Source: Parasalinivibrio latis (GTDB taxonomy: Bacteria > Pseudomonadota > Gammaproteobacteria > Enterobacterales > Vibrionaceae). Taken from it: 64,000 bases of DNA. Below the pieces are notes generated by a model. It had not been told where the DNA came from. It was given only the letters and a program-made list of their open reading frames with translations, and did not search any database. Numbering within the stretch: position 1 is the stretch's first letter; every line of letters starts with the position of its first letter. A program made the position numbers and the translations under genes. Shown here in pieces: positions 56,910 to 64,000 of the stretch. The stretch lies in the NCBI RefSeq assembly GCF_036825535.1, contig NZ_CP098812.1, positions 3,286,001-3,350,000 of the forward strand. The letters are read 5' to 3'.

Positions 56910-57254
56910 CTATTGAGTCTGTATTTCCCGGATTTCCACACTGGTACCGCTGCCGGCCACACCGGGGCTTTCCAGAACCACCTGTTCAGCCTCTTCATAA
57001 TTCTCTGCCGAGATAATCATAAATCCACCGATGATTTCCTTGGTTTCCATATAAGGGCCATCAGTGACGGCACCGCCATGGCGAACCAATTTCCCGCCAG
57101 AAGCCAGCTTTCCGCCCATATCAACAATGTTGTCGGAAAACTTTTCTTTCCACGCCATGAAATTTGCATACATTTTTTCCATGTCGGACGGCGAAGGCGG
57201 CTCGCAGTTTCCACCATCACTGCGTTGGATACAAAGGTAGGTTTTGGTCGTCAT
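56910..57254 (-). CDS. YciI-related DGPF-domain protein
   Basis: This 114-residue protein carries the DGPF motif in AVTDGPYMETKEIIGGFMII (about residues 62-81). It begins MTTKTYLCIQRSDGG and ends in SVEIREIQTQ. It is the usual partner of ECF42 sigma factors and lies directly upstream of one, in the same direction, with a 19-base gap. The function is thought to link to sigma activity but is not established. Confidence 0.9.
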   Translation of the reverse strand: MTTKTYLCIQRSDGGNCEPPSPSDMEKMYANFMAWKEKFSDNIVDMGGKLASGGKLVRHGGAVTDGPYMETKEIIGGFMIISAENYEEAEQVVLESPGVAGSGTSVEIREIQTQ

Positions 57255-57362
57255 ATCATTACTCCTTGTTGTCTATATAACGTAGCCGATTCACGGCACA
57301 GTCACATCTTTGACGACAACAGGGATGGTTATTGGACACCGCTTAAAAATATTTTCTCCCAC

Positions 57363-58583
57363 TCAAGCATGGGGAGCCGGTAGTAGCTTTGCTACCACCT
57401 TCTCACAATCTTTCTGCTCCATGAATTTGGGGACGGGGTAGTTCCACACTGCCTCAAGGCATGCCTGGCGGGCTATCTCTGGGATATCACTTTTGTTCAT
57501 CGCCTCAAGGGTCTCTGGTATACCCAGTTTCAGTTGAAGATCCCTGACCCATGAAATAAAGGCATCAGCTTTGTCTTCACTACCCTCTCCAATTCCGATG
57601 GTTTCTGCCAACTCAGCCAGCCGGGGAGCAGCGCTGCTCTTCGAATACCTCAGCACATGGGGAAGCACCACGGCATTGGCTAACCCATGGGGCGTCCCAT
57701 ATTGGGAGCCCAGTGTATGGGCAATGGCATGGGTGTAACCAAGGCCGGCTTTAGTGAAGGCTAAACCGGCGTAGTAGGATGCCAGGGCCATATCCTCTCG
57801 GGCTTCAAGGTCCTTTCCGTTGGAGACGGTGGTTTCCAGACTGCGTGATATCAACTTAACCGCAGCCAGAGCGTAACGATCGGTTTCCGGCGTGGCATTG
57901 CCTGAAATATAGGATTCAACTGCATGGGTCAGTGCGTCCATCCCGGTCTGGGCTGTGACATGAGGAGGAAGCCCCAACATTAAAGCCGCATCCAGTGCAG
58001 CAGCAACAGGCATCAGTTTGTGGTCGAGTATTGGGGTTTTCTGGTGGGTAAACGGATCAGACACTACCGCAGCAACGGTCACTTCCGACCCTGTCCCTGC
58101 CGTAGTTGGGATAACAAACAGAGGAGCCGGGGCTTTGCGCAGTTTCAAAAGGCCTGTCAGTTTCTTGATAGGCTTTTTATTGGTTGCCAGCGCAGCCACA
58201 GCCTTACCACAATCCAGAGGTGATCCCCCGCCAATGGCAAGTACCGCACCACAACGGGTTTGCTTGTACAGCGCCACCGCGGCTTCAGCCTGATCATAAG
58301 TTGGATCCGGTGTGACCTCGCTGTAACACTCAACCGCCACACTCCATTTTTCCAGCTCACAAGAAAGCTTCTCAACAAATCCCAGTTGCACAATTCCGGC
58401 ATCAGTCACTATCAGCAACTTCTTGATACCCATAAGGGCTATCGATCGACAAAGCTCAAGCGATGAGTCCTTGCCGATAAACATTGTCGGTTTGGATATC
58501 GGCAAAACTTTGGCCGCAAGCCAGAGCGCCTTCATATAGACCTTATTGAACCCTCGCGTGAACATAGTGGCGATCCTTTTCAT
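57363..58583 (-). CDS. Iron-containing alcohol dehydrogenase
   Basis: This 406-residue protein belongs to the group III (Fe-type) alcohol dehydrogenases. It shows the nucleotide-binding GGGSPLDCGKAVA, TTAGTGSEVT, and the metal-binding residues in GMDALTHAVESY and HAIAHTLGSQYGTPHGLANA (Asp and three His). The likely reaction is NAD(P)H-linked interconversion of a primary alcohol and an aldehyde; the substrate is not predictable. A second ATG at 58565 has an AAGGA site eight bases upstream and is an equally possible start. The gene stands between the DGPF gene and a glutathione S-transferase. Confidence 0.92.
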   Translation of the reverse strand: MKRIATMFTRGFNKVYMKALWLAAKVLPISKPTMFIGKDSSLELCRSIALMGIKKLLIVTDAGIVQLGFVEKLSCELEKWSVAVECYSEVTPDPTYDQAEAAVALYKQTRCGAVLAIGGGSPLDCGKAVAALATNKKPIKKLTGLLKLRKAPAPLFVIPTTAGTGSEVTVAAVVSDPFTHQKTPILDHKLMPVAAALDAALMLGLPPHVTAQTGMDALTHAVESYISGNATPETDRYALAAVKLISRSLETTVSNGKDLEAREDMALASYYAGLAFTKAGLGYTHAIAHTLGSQYGTPHGLANAVVLPHVLRYSKSSAAPRLAELAETIGIGEGSEDKADAFISWVRDLQLKLGIPETLEAMNKSDIPEIARQACLEAVWNYPVPKFMEQKDCEKVVAKLLPAPHA

Positions 58584-58668
58584 CCGATCAATTACTCCAG
58601 ATTAAAAAATAACCACCACTATCTCTACCCCAACAATATGAAACTGGGGTATTGCACGGGTTTAAATA

Positions 58669-59304
58669 CTAACCGCCGGCAACACCATAAACTTTCCGGT
58701 GTGCAGGACGCTGGTTAAGCCGGTCGTAATAAGCTTCCAACACCGGGTATTCTCCGATTAATCCCATCAGCTTCGCCATAAAGCAAGAGTGCCCGACGGC
58801 AATGTCGGCACCGCTGAAGACATCACCCAGAATGTAATCCTGCTTTTCCAAAACCTTGCTCACCGCATTGGCGCGCAAACTGAACTGGTATTTGCCCTGT
58901 TCTGCTGCCTCCAGATTGTACTGCCTGCCGGGCGGCCTCATTGCGTAAAGCGGCCTGAGTTTATTGTCGAAGTACTCCATCAGGCGGCAATCCATTTCCG
59001 CCGGCGCGTAGACACACCACTGGTAATACTGTGCCCGCTCAGGTGTGCCCGGTTCCGGTGCTAAGCCCAACCCCGGATTTTCATCGATCAGCTGCATAAC
59101 GATCGCCACCGATTCAAACAGCCTGTATTGGCCGGTTTCCAGTACGGGAACAACACCCAATGGGTGGCGGCTGAGGTGCTCACTGGCATTCTGCTCACCC
59201 CCTTCAAGGTTCACGATATGGCTGTCATAGGGTAGACCCAGTTCTTCAAGTGCCCACTGTGCCCGGTTTGAGCGAGTGGGCGGAAAGGCATAAAGGGTTG
59301 TCAT
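58669..59304 (-). CDS. Glutathione S-transferase
   Basis: This 211-residue protein has the N-terminal thioredoxin-like domain (LYAFPPTRSNRAQWALEELG, then NPLGVVPVLE-like RHPLGVVPVLETGQ, and FESVAIVMQLIDE with the glutathione-binding Glu-Ser) and a helical C-terminal domain. Serine or a nearby residue in PPTRSNRAQ is the probable catalytic one. It is divergent from a small membrane-protein gene. The substrate is unknown. Confidence 0.9.
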   Translation of the reverse strand: MTTLYAFPPTRSNRAQWALEELGLPYDSHIVNLEGGEQNASEHLSRHPLGVVPVLETGQYRLFESVAIVMQLIDENPGLGLAPEPGTPERAQYYQWCVYAPAEMDCRLMEYFDNKLRPLYAMRPPGRQYNLEAAEQGKYQFSLRANAVSKVLEKQDYILGDVFSGADIAVGHSCFMAKLMGLIGEYPVLEAYYDRLNQRPAHRKVYGVAGG

Positions 59305-59455
59305 GTTGCACTCCTAAAATTGCAGATACTCAAGGGTAGACGTACTGGCAACAGTCAGGCCGGACAACATTTAATCATTCAGCAAGGTTGATGTAAGACA
59401 TCTATTCCCGCATGGTAAGGAAACAGTGGAAGCAAGAACTCTGAAAGGAAGGGAA

Positions 59456-59893
59456 ATGACAAATCCGTATCTGATTATCGGTGGTGCCGGGAGTATCATT
59501 GCCGCGGTACTGCATGTAGCAATAATCTTTGGTGGTCCGAACTGGTACCGTTTCTTTGGCGCCGGCGAAAAGATGGCTCAAATGGCAGAAGCAGGGAAAA
59601 CTTATCCGGCAGTCATTACCGCAGTTATCGCTGCGTTGCTCCTGGTTTGGGGGCTGTACGCATTTTCGGGAGCCGGGATAATTGGTAAATTTCCGTTCAC
59701 CACCCCGGCACTCACGGTTATTGGCGGTATTTTTCTGCTTCGCGGGCTGGCAGGCATTCCTGTGGTTTTTATGGCTGACCATCCCTATTTACAGGAACTG
59801 GCTCAACGAATGACATTTATGGTGGTTTCATCTGCTATTTGTTTGGTGCTTGCAGCGCTTTACCTGATAGGAATGATGAAAATGCAAAGCTGA
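59456..59893 (+). CDS. Hypothetical four-helix membrane protein
   Basis: This 145-residue inner-membrane protein has four hydrophobic segments (PYLIIGGAGSIIAAVLHVAI, then VITAVIAALLLVWGLYAF, LTVIGGIFLLRGLAGIPVVF and FMVVSSAICLVLAALYLIGM). The ATG at 59456 follows AAGGAAGGG; the frame extends upstream without homology. I do not recognise a named family. It is divergent from the glutathione S-transferase gene. Confidence 0.7.
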   Translation: MTNPYLIIGGAGSIIAAVLHVAIIFGGPNWYRFFGAGEKMAQMAEAGKTYPAVITAVIAALLLVWGLYAFSGAGIIGKFPFTTPALTVIGGIFLLRGLAGIPVVFMADHPYLQELAQRMTFMVVSSAICLVLAALYLIGMMKMQS

Positions 59894-59917
59894 AGGAAGA
59901 TGGGAATCAAAGGGTAT

Positions 59918-59945
59918 AAAAAAGGAGAGACTTACTCTCTCCTTC
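59918..59945 (-). terminator. Hairpin between the membrane protein and the 24-codon gene
   Basis: Stem AAGGAGAGA/TCTCTCCTT with a short loop; on the minus strand followed by TTTTTTATAC. It terminates the 24-codon gene and may serve the convergent membrane-protein gene. Confidence 0.75.
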
Positions 59946-59952
59946 AAGTCAG

Positions 59953-60027
59953 TTACTTCTCTTTCTTTTCCTGAACCGACTTCAGCATCTGCTTGATTCT
60001 TTTACTTGAAACGCGGCCTTTAGACAT
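59953..60027 (-). CDS. Short basic peptide of 24 residues
   Basis: A 25-codon frame with a strong AAGGAG ribosome site five bases before its ATG and a terminator just after its stop. It encodes MSKGRVSSKRIKQMLKSVQE and KKEK, highly basic and helical. The SSKRIKQMLKS segment is like the N-terminus of DUF2986 proteins (compare MNRKKRINQVLKAK at 43974). It may be a shortened relative. Function unknown. Confidence 0.6.
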   Translation of the reverse strand: MSKGRVSSKRIKQMLKSVQEKKEK

Positions 60028-60180
60028 AGAAAACTCCTTTTCTGATTCACAAAAGCTTAACAAGCACTTTCCATACTACGTTTCCCGGTCGACCAAAAGC
60101 AACTGTTGGTATCACAGTTCTGGCTTATTGCTTTGCAGGAAGTCCGTAGCAGAGTGCACTGATGGTCACCCGGATATGGA

Positions 60181-60205
60181 AAAGGGCATGTCAGACATGC
60201 CCTTT
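60181..60205 (-). terminator. Terminator of the TauE/SafE gene
   Basis: Perfect stem AAAGGGCATGT/ACATGCCCTTT with a CAG loop; minus strand continues TCCATA after an extra T. It starts 19 bases past the exporter stop. Confidence 0.8.
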
Positions 60206-60223
60206 CCTGTATTCAAGCAGCTC

Positions 60224-61114
60224 TCAGGCATTCGCCACGACCGGAGAAAGTTTCCGGCCCTTTTGCCAGGAACGGTACATGGTGACTGAGGTATAGAGCA
60301 CCACACCGGTGACCAGCCACGCCAGCAAGTGCATATCAAGCGACTTCACCAGATAGGCCGCAATCACTACCCCAATAGGGCCGGTAATGGCTACCACCAG
60401 CGCAGCTCGGGTATTGACCCGGTTACGTAACAGGAAGCCGCCTGATGAGAAGTAGCTCAGGAATGCACAGGAGCACATCATGACCGGGAAGGCGGCAAGC
60501 GGGTTCATACCCAGCATATAGATCATGGTCATGCACGGGGCATAAAGGCCGATACCTATCGTCATCAAGGCACCGAACAGGAAATTGCCAGCTATACCCG
60601 CTGCCAGTTTCCAGCCGCTAAGCCCAAGTGCAGTACCGCCAATCGGAAACAGTTTCAGTTGTCCGGCCAGCATCAGTCCGGCGACAACCAGCAGAGCCAT
60701 CGCCATCACAATGCGGATAAGCTGGCGATCCCAGCCGGAGACGATTTTCGCTCCGAAGGTTGCCCCCGCACAGGCTGCTGCTACCAGGCTTAAAAGCGTA
60801 ATGGGATCAACCTTAACCGCTGTCAGGAATATCAGCCCTTGCACCGTTGTCGCAAGCACACATTGGCAGTTAAGCGTGCCGGGAAGCACTTTGTCGTCAA
60901 CCAGTTTGAATTGCTTGTAGCCTGCGGTCATGATGGCAAAACTGCCGATTCCCAGGGTATCGCAAAAGTTGGCAAAACCGCCGATAAGGCCGATAGGGAT
61001 AATTTTTGTCTGCGCTTCCTGCGACCGGTTTTTCAGCCATGCACGAATAAGCATGACAATAAAAACCCCTCCTCCAACAAGCAGCCCTGCCTGTATCAGA
61101 GTAAATATGGACAT
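60224..61114 (-). CDS. Sulfite exporter TauE/SafE family protein
   Basis: This 296-residue inner-membrane protein has about eight hydrophobic segments in two repeats. Typical segments are GLIGGFANFCDTLGIGSFAI, then GATFGAKIVSGWDRQLIRIV and GIGLYAPCMTMIYMLGMNPL. Members export sulfite, sulfoacetate or other organic anions; the substrate here is unknown. No sulfur-metabolism genes are next to it. Confidence 0.88.
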   Translation of the reverse strand: MSIFTLIQAGLLVGGGVFIVMLIRAWLKNRSQEAQTKIIPIGLIGGFANFCDTLGIGSFAIMTAGYKQFKLVDDKVLPGTLNCQCVLATTVQGLIFLTAVKVDPITLLSLVAAACAGATFGAKIVSGWDRQLIRIVMAMALLVVAGLMLAGQLKLFPIGGTALGLSGWKLAAGIAGNFLFGALMTIGIGLYAPCMTMIYMLGMNPLAAFPVMMCSCAFLSYFSSGGFLLRNRVNTRAALVVAITGPIGVVIAAYLVKSLDMHLLAWLVTGVVLYTSVTMYRSWQKGRKLSPVVANA

Positions 61115-61312
61115 AAGTGCAGCCGGTGTTTACTGGTGTATTGACCCGGTTGTCTGAGATGCTCAGGGACATACCGGAATGAGGACGTAAAGCGAATAAG
61201 TGCCGGACCACTGGCACAACTATCATGCATCACAAGCCCGTTATTATTGCCCAATCACGGTTCGAATGCTTGGGGTATCACTCAAATCAATTTAATTGGT
61301 TGTTCTGTTGGC

Positions 61313-61342
61313 AAAAACGGCAGAGTGAGGCTCTGCCGTTTT
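61313..61342 (-). terminator. Terminator after the 181-residue membrane protein
   Basis: Stem AAAACGGCAGAG/CTCTGCCGTTTT with a TGAGG loop. T-runs follow on both strands, so it can act in both directions. It lies 16 bases after the stop at 61358. Confidence 0.8.
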
Positions 61343-61357
61343 ATTTTGTATCTGGAT

Positions 61358-61903
61358 TTACGCCGCTTCCGGAACCGGTTCAGCGCGTTTATCAAAGAAC
61401 AGCTTGAAGGTCATAATGCCAATAACCAGCGCTTTGATAATCATCATCTGTGGGTTGCCCCAATAAGCCGCCATACCTACAAAACCGGATACCAGCATCA
61501 GCTTGCGGTAGTTTTTCAGGTCAGTCATATAAAGCGCCAACAGAATCACACCAAGGTCAGCGAACTGTAATGCAACGGGCAGTGTTGGGTTTGCCAGAAA
61601 GCCGGTCACCGCAACATAGCCGATATACGCAATACCCGCTCCCATCACACCACCCAGTGTCAGGATCACCGCTTTGGAAGCGTTGGTGAAATCCTTGGCG
61701 TAGCGGTAAGTGTTCAGTGATGCCACAGACAGGTTAAGAATCACCTTCGGCCACCAACCCATCAGAAATGCCCACAATGTATCATTGGCTGCTGAGCCAA
61801 ACGCTGCATAGCGGGTTACCTTCATTGTGTTGAACACAGTGATAGAAATGTAGAAGGCAACGGATGTCCATCCGAGGATTTCTGTGATGAGGTCTAATGT
61901 CAT
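61358..61903 (-). CDS. Membrane protein, YgjV-like
   Basis: This 181-residue inner-membrane protein has about six hydrophobic segments. It starts MTLDLITEILGWTSVAFYIS, then reads WAFLMGWWPKVILNLSVASL and NTYRYAK. The layout recalls the YgjV inner-membrane family, with short helices and an N-x-x-R-Y segment, but the match is only by eye. It stands alone with its own terminator and no partner gene. Confidence 0.6.
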   Translation of the reverse strand: MTLDLITEILGWTSVAFYISITVFNTMKVTRYAAFGSAANDTLWAFLMGWWPKVILNLSVASLNTYRYAKDFTNASKAVILTLGGVMGAGIAYIGYVAVTGFLANPTLPVALQFADLGVILLALYMTDLKNYRKLMLVSGFVGMAAYWGNPQMMIIKALVIGIMTFKLFFDKRAEPVPEAA

Positions 61904-62206
61904 TCAGGCGCTCTCTTTTCATTCCAGCTTCGTAATCAAGCCGGACAGTAAATACTTTTCTTTCCAAGGGTTCTGCTGTGAGTTCACGCAGAAGAAATAC
62001 TGAAACAAAACTCCGGTGATTAACATTGAGGCGAAACAATCACGGGCTTCACGGAGATAATAAAGCGATATTGATTAGAATATCAACAGATCTCAGTAAA
62101 AATGTTTTCATGAACTAGTACATATTTGTAAGTTGTTGTTTCTTTACCCTTAAACGAGAATGAAGTACATTTTCATCAATTCATCACACAATCCGGAAAA
62201 GTCGTC

Positions 62207-63220
62207 ATGTCACTCCGAGTCCTGCTCTCCACGTCTACCAACCCCTGGTTTAACCTCGCCGTAGAAGACACTATTTTCAGGAATATGCCCGCAGACCAGC
62301 GCGTACTGTTCTTGTGGCGGAATGCTGATACTGTGGTTGTAGGACGGGCACAAAACCCATGGAAGGAGTGCAATACGGCAAAAATGGAAGCTGACGGCAT
62401 CACTCTGGCCCGACGGCAAAGTGGTGGTGGTGCAGTATTCCACGATTTGGGCAACACCAACTTCACCTTTATGGCGGGAAAGCCGGAATACGACAAGACA
62501 GTCTCCACCAATATCGTCCTCAATGCACTGAAGTCACTGGGTATTGAAGCCAAAACTTCTGGACGTAATGATCTGATAGTGGAAGATAGCCTGGGTGAAC
62601 GTAAGTTCTCAGGATCCGCCTATCGCGAAACCATGGATCGGGGATTTCACCACGGAACCCTGTTACTGAATGCTGATCTTTCCCGGCTGGCAAATTACCT
62701 AAACCCGGATCCGAAAAAGCTGCAAGCCAAGGGAATTGCCTCTGTCCGTTCAAGGGTGATCAACCTTTGTGAGTTGAATGCGAATATCGATCACGAGCAG
62801 GTTTGTGAAGCGATCAAGCAGGCCTTCTTCACTTATTACCACGAACAGGCTGAACCAGAACTGATTTCACCGGAATCCCTCCCGAGTCTTCCCGGCTTTG
62901 CAGAGAAGTTCGCAACCCAAAGCTGTTGGGAATGGAATTTTGGCCATACTCCGCATTTTACCCATAGTCTGGAAGAGCGCTTCAACTGGGGTGGCGTTGA
63001 GATCCATCTGGATGTTGAAAAAGCACATATCAGTCGCTGTCAGATCTTCACCGACAGTCTGGATCCTGCTCCTTTGGAATCACTTTCAGAAATTCTGGTT
63101 GGTGTTGTCTACACACCGGCTGCATTCAGCGGGGCAGTATCAGAAGTCGCGGTCGCCTATCCTCAATACGCAGACCAGCTAAAAGAATTGCAGGCTTGGT
63201 TAACTACATCCCTCGCCTGA
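62207..63220 (+). CDS. lplA: Lipoate--protein ligase A
   Basis: LplA activates free lipoate with ATP and attaches it to lysines of the E2 subunits of 2-oxoacid dehydrogenases and of GcvH. The 337-residue protein (E. coli 338) has the motif RRQSGGGAVFHDLGNTNFTF (residues 70-89), GRNDLIVEDSLGERKFSGSA (with the catalytic-site lysine) and the accessory C-terminal domain. The start MSLRVLLSTSTNPWFNLAVE matches E. coli. It is monocistronic. Confidence 0.95.
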   Translation: MSLRVLLSTSTNPWFNLAVEDTIFRNMPADQRVLFLWRNADTVVVGRAQNPWKECNTAKMEADGITLARRQSGGGAVFHDLGNTNFTFMAGKPEYDKTVSTNIVLNALKSLGIEAKTSGRNDLIVEDSLGERKFSGSAYRETMDRGFHHGTLLLNADLSRLANYLNPDPKKLQAKGIASVRSRVINLCELNANIDHEQVCEAIKQAFFTYYHEQAEPELISPESLPSLPGFAEKFATQSCWEWNFGHTPHFTHSLEERFNWGGVEIHLDVEKAHISRCQIFTDSLDPAPLESLSEILVGVVYTPAAFSGAVSEVAVAYPQYADQLKELQAWLTTSLA

Positions 63221-63583
63221 TAGATCAATGTTACCTCTGACCAATATTTGAACTATTTCCCATATAATTACCCACCTAAATATCCAGGTGGGTAACATTG
63301 CTCCCAAATATCCGAAAATAAACAACCAATAAATCTTCACCCAATCAGTCACAAAATTCATTAAATTCAAACAACTAATTGAACTGCATTTATTTCACTA
63401 TAGATAAATATATCAGTATGAAATTTATTCACTTTCAATCAGTTGTATTGCAATCTATTTTATTTCATTAGCTAAAATAAGTTCTGAAACACCTGAAGGA
63501 AACAGAGACACCCCTTCAATCACAAGCGTAGTAAATGATGTGGGCTTTCAGACAATTAACTGACACAGACAGGGTTGTCGACA
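63221..63583. other. AT-rich intergenic stretch
   Basis: About 360 bases without a gene. A perfect inverted repeat (TTACCCACCT/AGGTGGGTAA, 63269-63294) lies some 48 bases after lplA without a T-run and could end its transcript. The rest is very AT-rich and probably includes the promoter of the next gene; no box is convincing. Confidence 0.4.
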
Positions 63584-64000
63584 ATGATACTTTCACCTTC
63601 ATTGGGCCGCGTACTATTTATATCCCTAAGGGATGCCGCACTGGCACTACTCCCCTTTATGTTCCTGCGCTCAGTTTGGGTTGCAATAAATGCGCTTGGT
63701 GTCTCGCACTACATCGTGAGCGAACAAAATTCACTATTCCTTTCCAGCATATTTGCCATTGGCTTCCCTCTTTTTCTCGTTATATCTATTGCTTACCATT
63801 TGGCACTCAACTTCTCCTACGATCGTATTCATGCCACCATTTTATCGCTGCTTACCTTCATCTGTTTTTCCGGAACCATAAAACTCAGCGATGGGCAGTT
63901 CATCGTAACGGATAACTTTGTACTTCATCACGCGGTACTCACGCCTATTTTGGTATGGGGATTTTATGTGATGATTAGAAAGTACCTTCGCCTTTCTATC
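63584..64000 (+). CDS. Membrane protein N-terminus, cut by the window end (EIIC-like)
   Basis: The frame from ATG 63584 is open for 139 codons to the last base. It reads LRDAALALLPFMFLRSVWVA, then SSIFAIGFPLFLVISIAYHL, with several membrane segments. This resembles the N-terminal PTS EIIC-like membrane domain that precedes an EAL domain in some Vibrio cyclic-di-GMP phosphodiesterases, but the part that would prove this is outside the window. A TTG three codons earlier is another possible start. Confidence 0.5.
   Translation, partial: MILSPSLGRVLFISLRDAALALLPFMFLRSVWVAINALGVSHYIVSEQNSLFLSSIFAIGFPLFLVISIAYHLALNFSYDRIHATILSLLTFICFSGTIKLSDGQFIVTDNFVLHHAVLTPILVWGFYVMIRKYLRLSI

Overview
The window is a stretch of a gammaproteobacterial chromosome. 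The gene order nudF-yqiB-cpdA-yqiA-parE-parC, rpsU-yqeY-dnaG-rpoD-tRNA-Ile2 and ygiM next to cca, together with a DUF2986 small protein, ExeA/ExeB-type secretion ATPase genes and the rRNA sequences, fits Vibrionaceae or a close relative (Grimontia/Enterovibrio/Photobacterium-like). The genus cannot be fixed from sequence alone.

Positions 1-36.1 kb are mostly conserved core genome. From the left: topoisomerase IV (parC partial, parE), the yqiA-cpdA-yqiB-nudF operon, tolC, the LPS genes hldE and lpxL, a complete IS1182-type insertion sequence, glnE, a methyl-accepting chemotaxis protein, a potassium channel, the triphosphatase ygiF, a PhoU-like/Pit phosphate pair, ygiM, gspB-gspA, cca, a TetR/MAPEG divergent pair, uppP-folK-folB, plsY, tsaD, rpsU-yqeY-dnaG-rpoD and tRNA-Ile2 (CAU anticodon). 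The IS sits inside the lpxL terminator and its 15-bp target duplication is exactly the terminator hairpin.

Positions 36.1-50.1 kb are accessory. They hold small transporters, a divergent pair of an LRAT-fold protein and a CoiA-like zinc-finger protein, two tiny peptide genes with their own terminator, a Q-antiterminator-like protein, a YciI protein, a LuxI-like acyltransferase plus a truncated remnant of a second copy, a potassium channel with a C-terminal zinc ribbon, a fasciclin protein, a DnaJ-type zinc-finger membrane protein, a secreted beta-helix protein and a DUF4382 lipoprotein. Several short genes, hairpins and broken genes in this part are easy to miss. No integrase or second tRNA end was seen, so it is not shown to be one island.

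Positions 50.1-55.5 kb carry a complete minus-strand rRNA operon (16S-23S-5S, no tRNA in the spacer) with promoter, boxA sites, RNase III stems and terminator. Positions 55.6-64 kb hold an ECF42-type sigma factor with its DGPF/YciI partner, an iron-type alcohol dehydrogenase, a glutathione S-transferase, small membrane proteins, a 24-codon gene, a TauE/SafE exporter, lplA and the start of a membrane protein cut by the window end.
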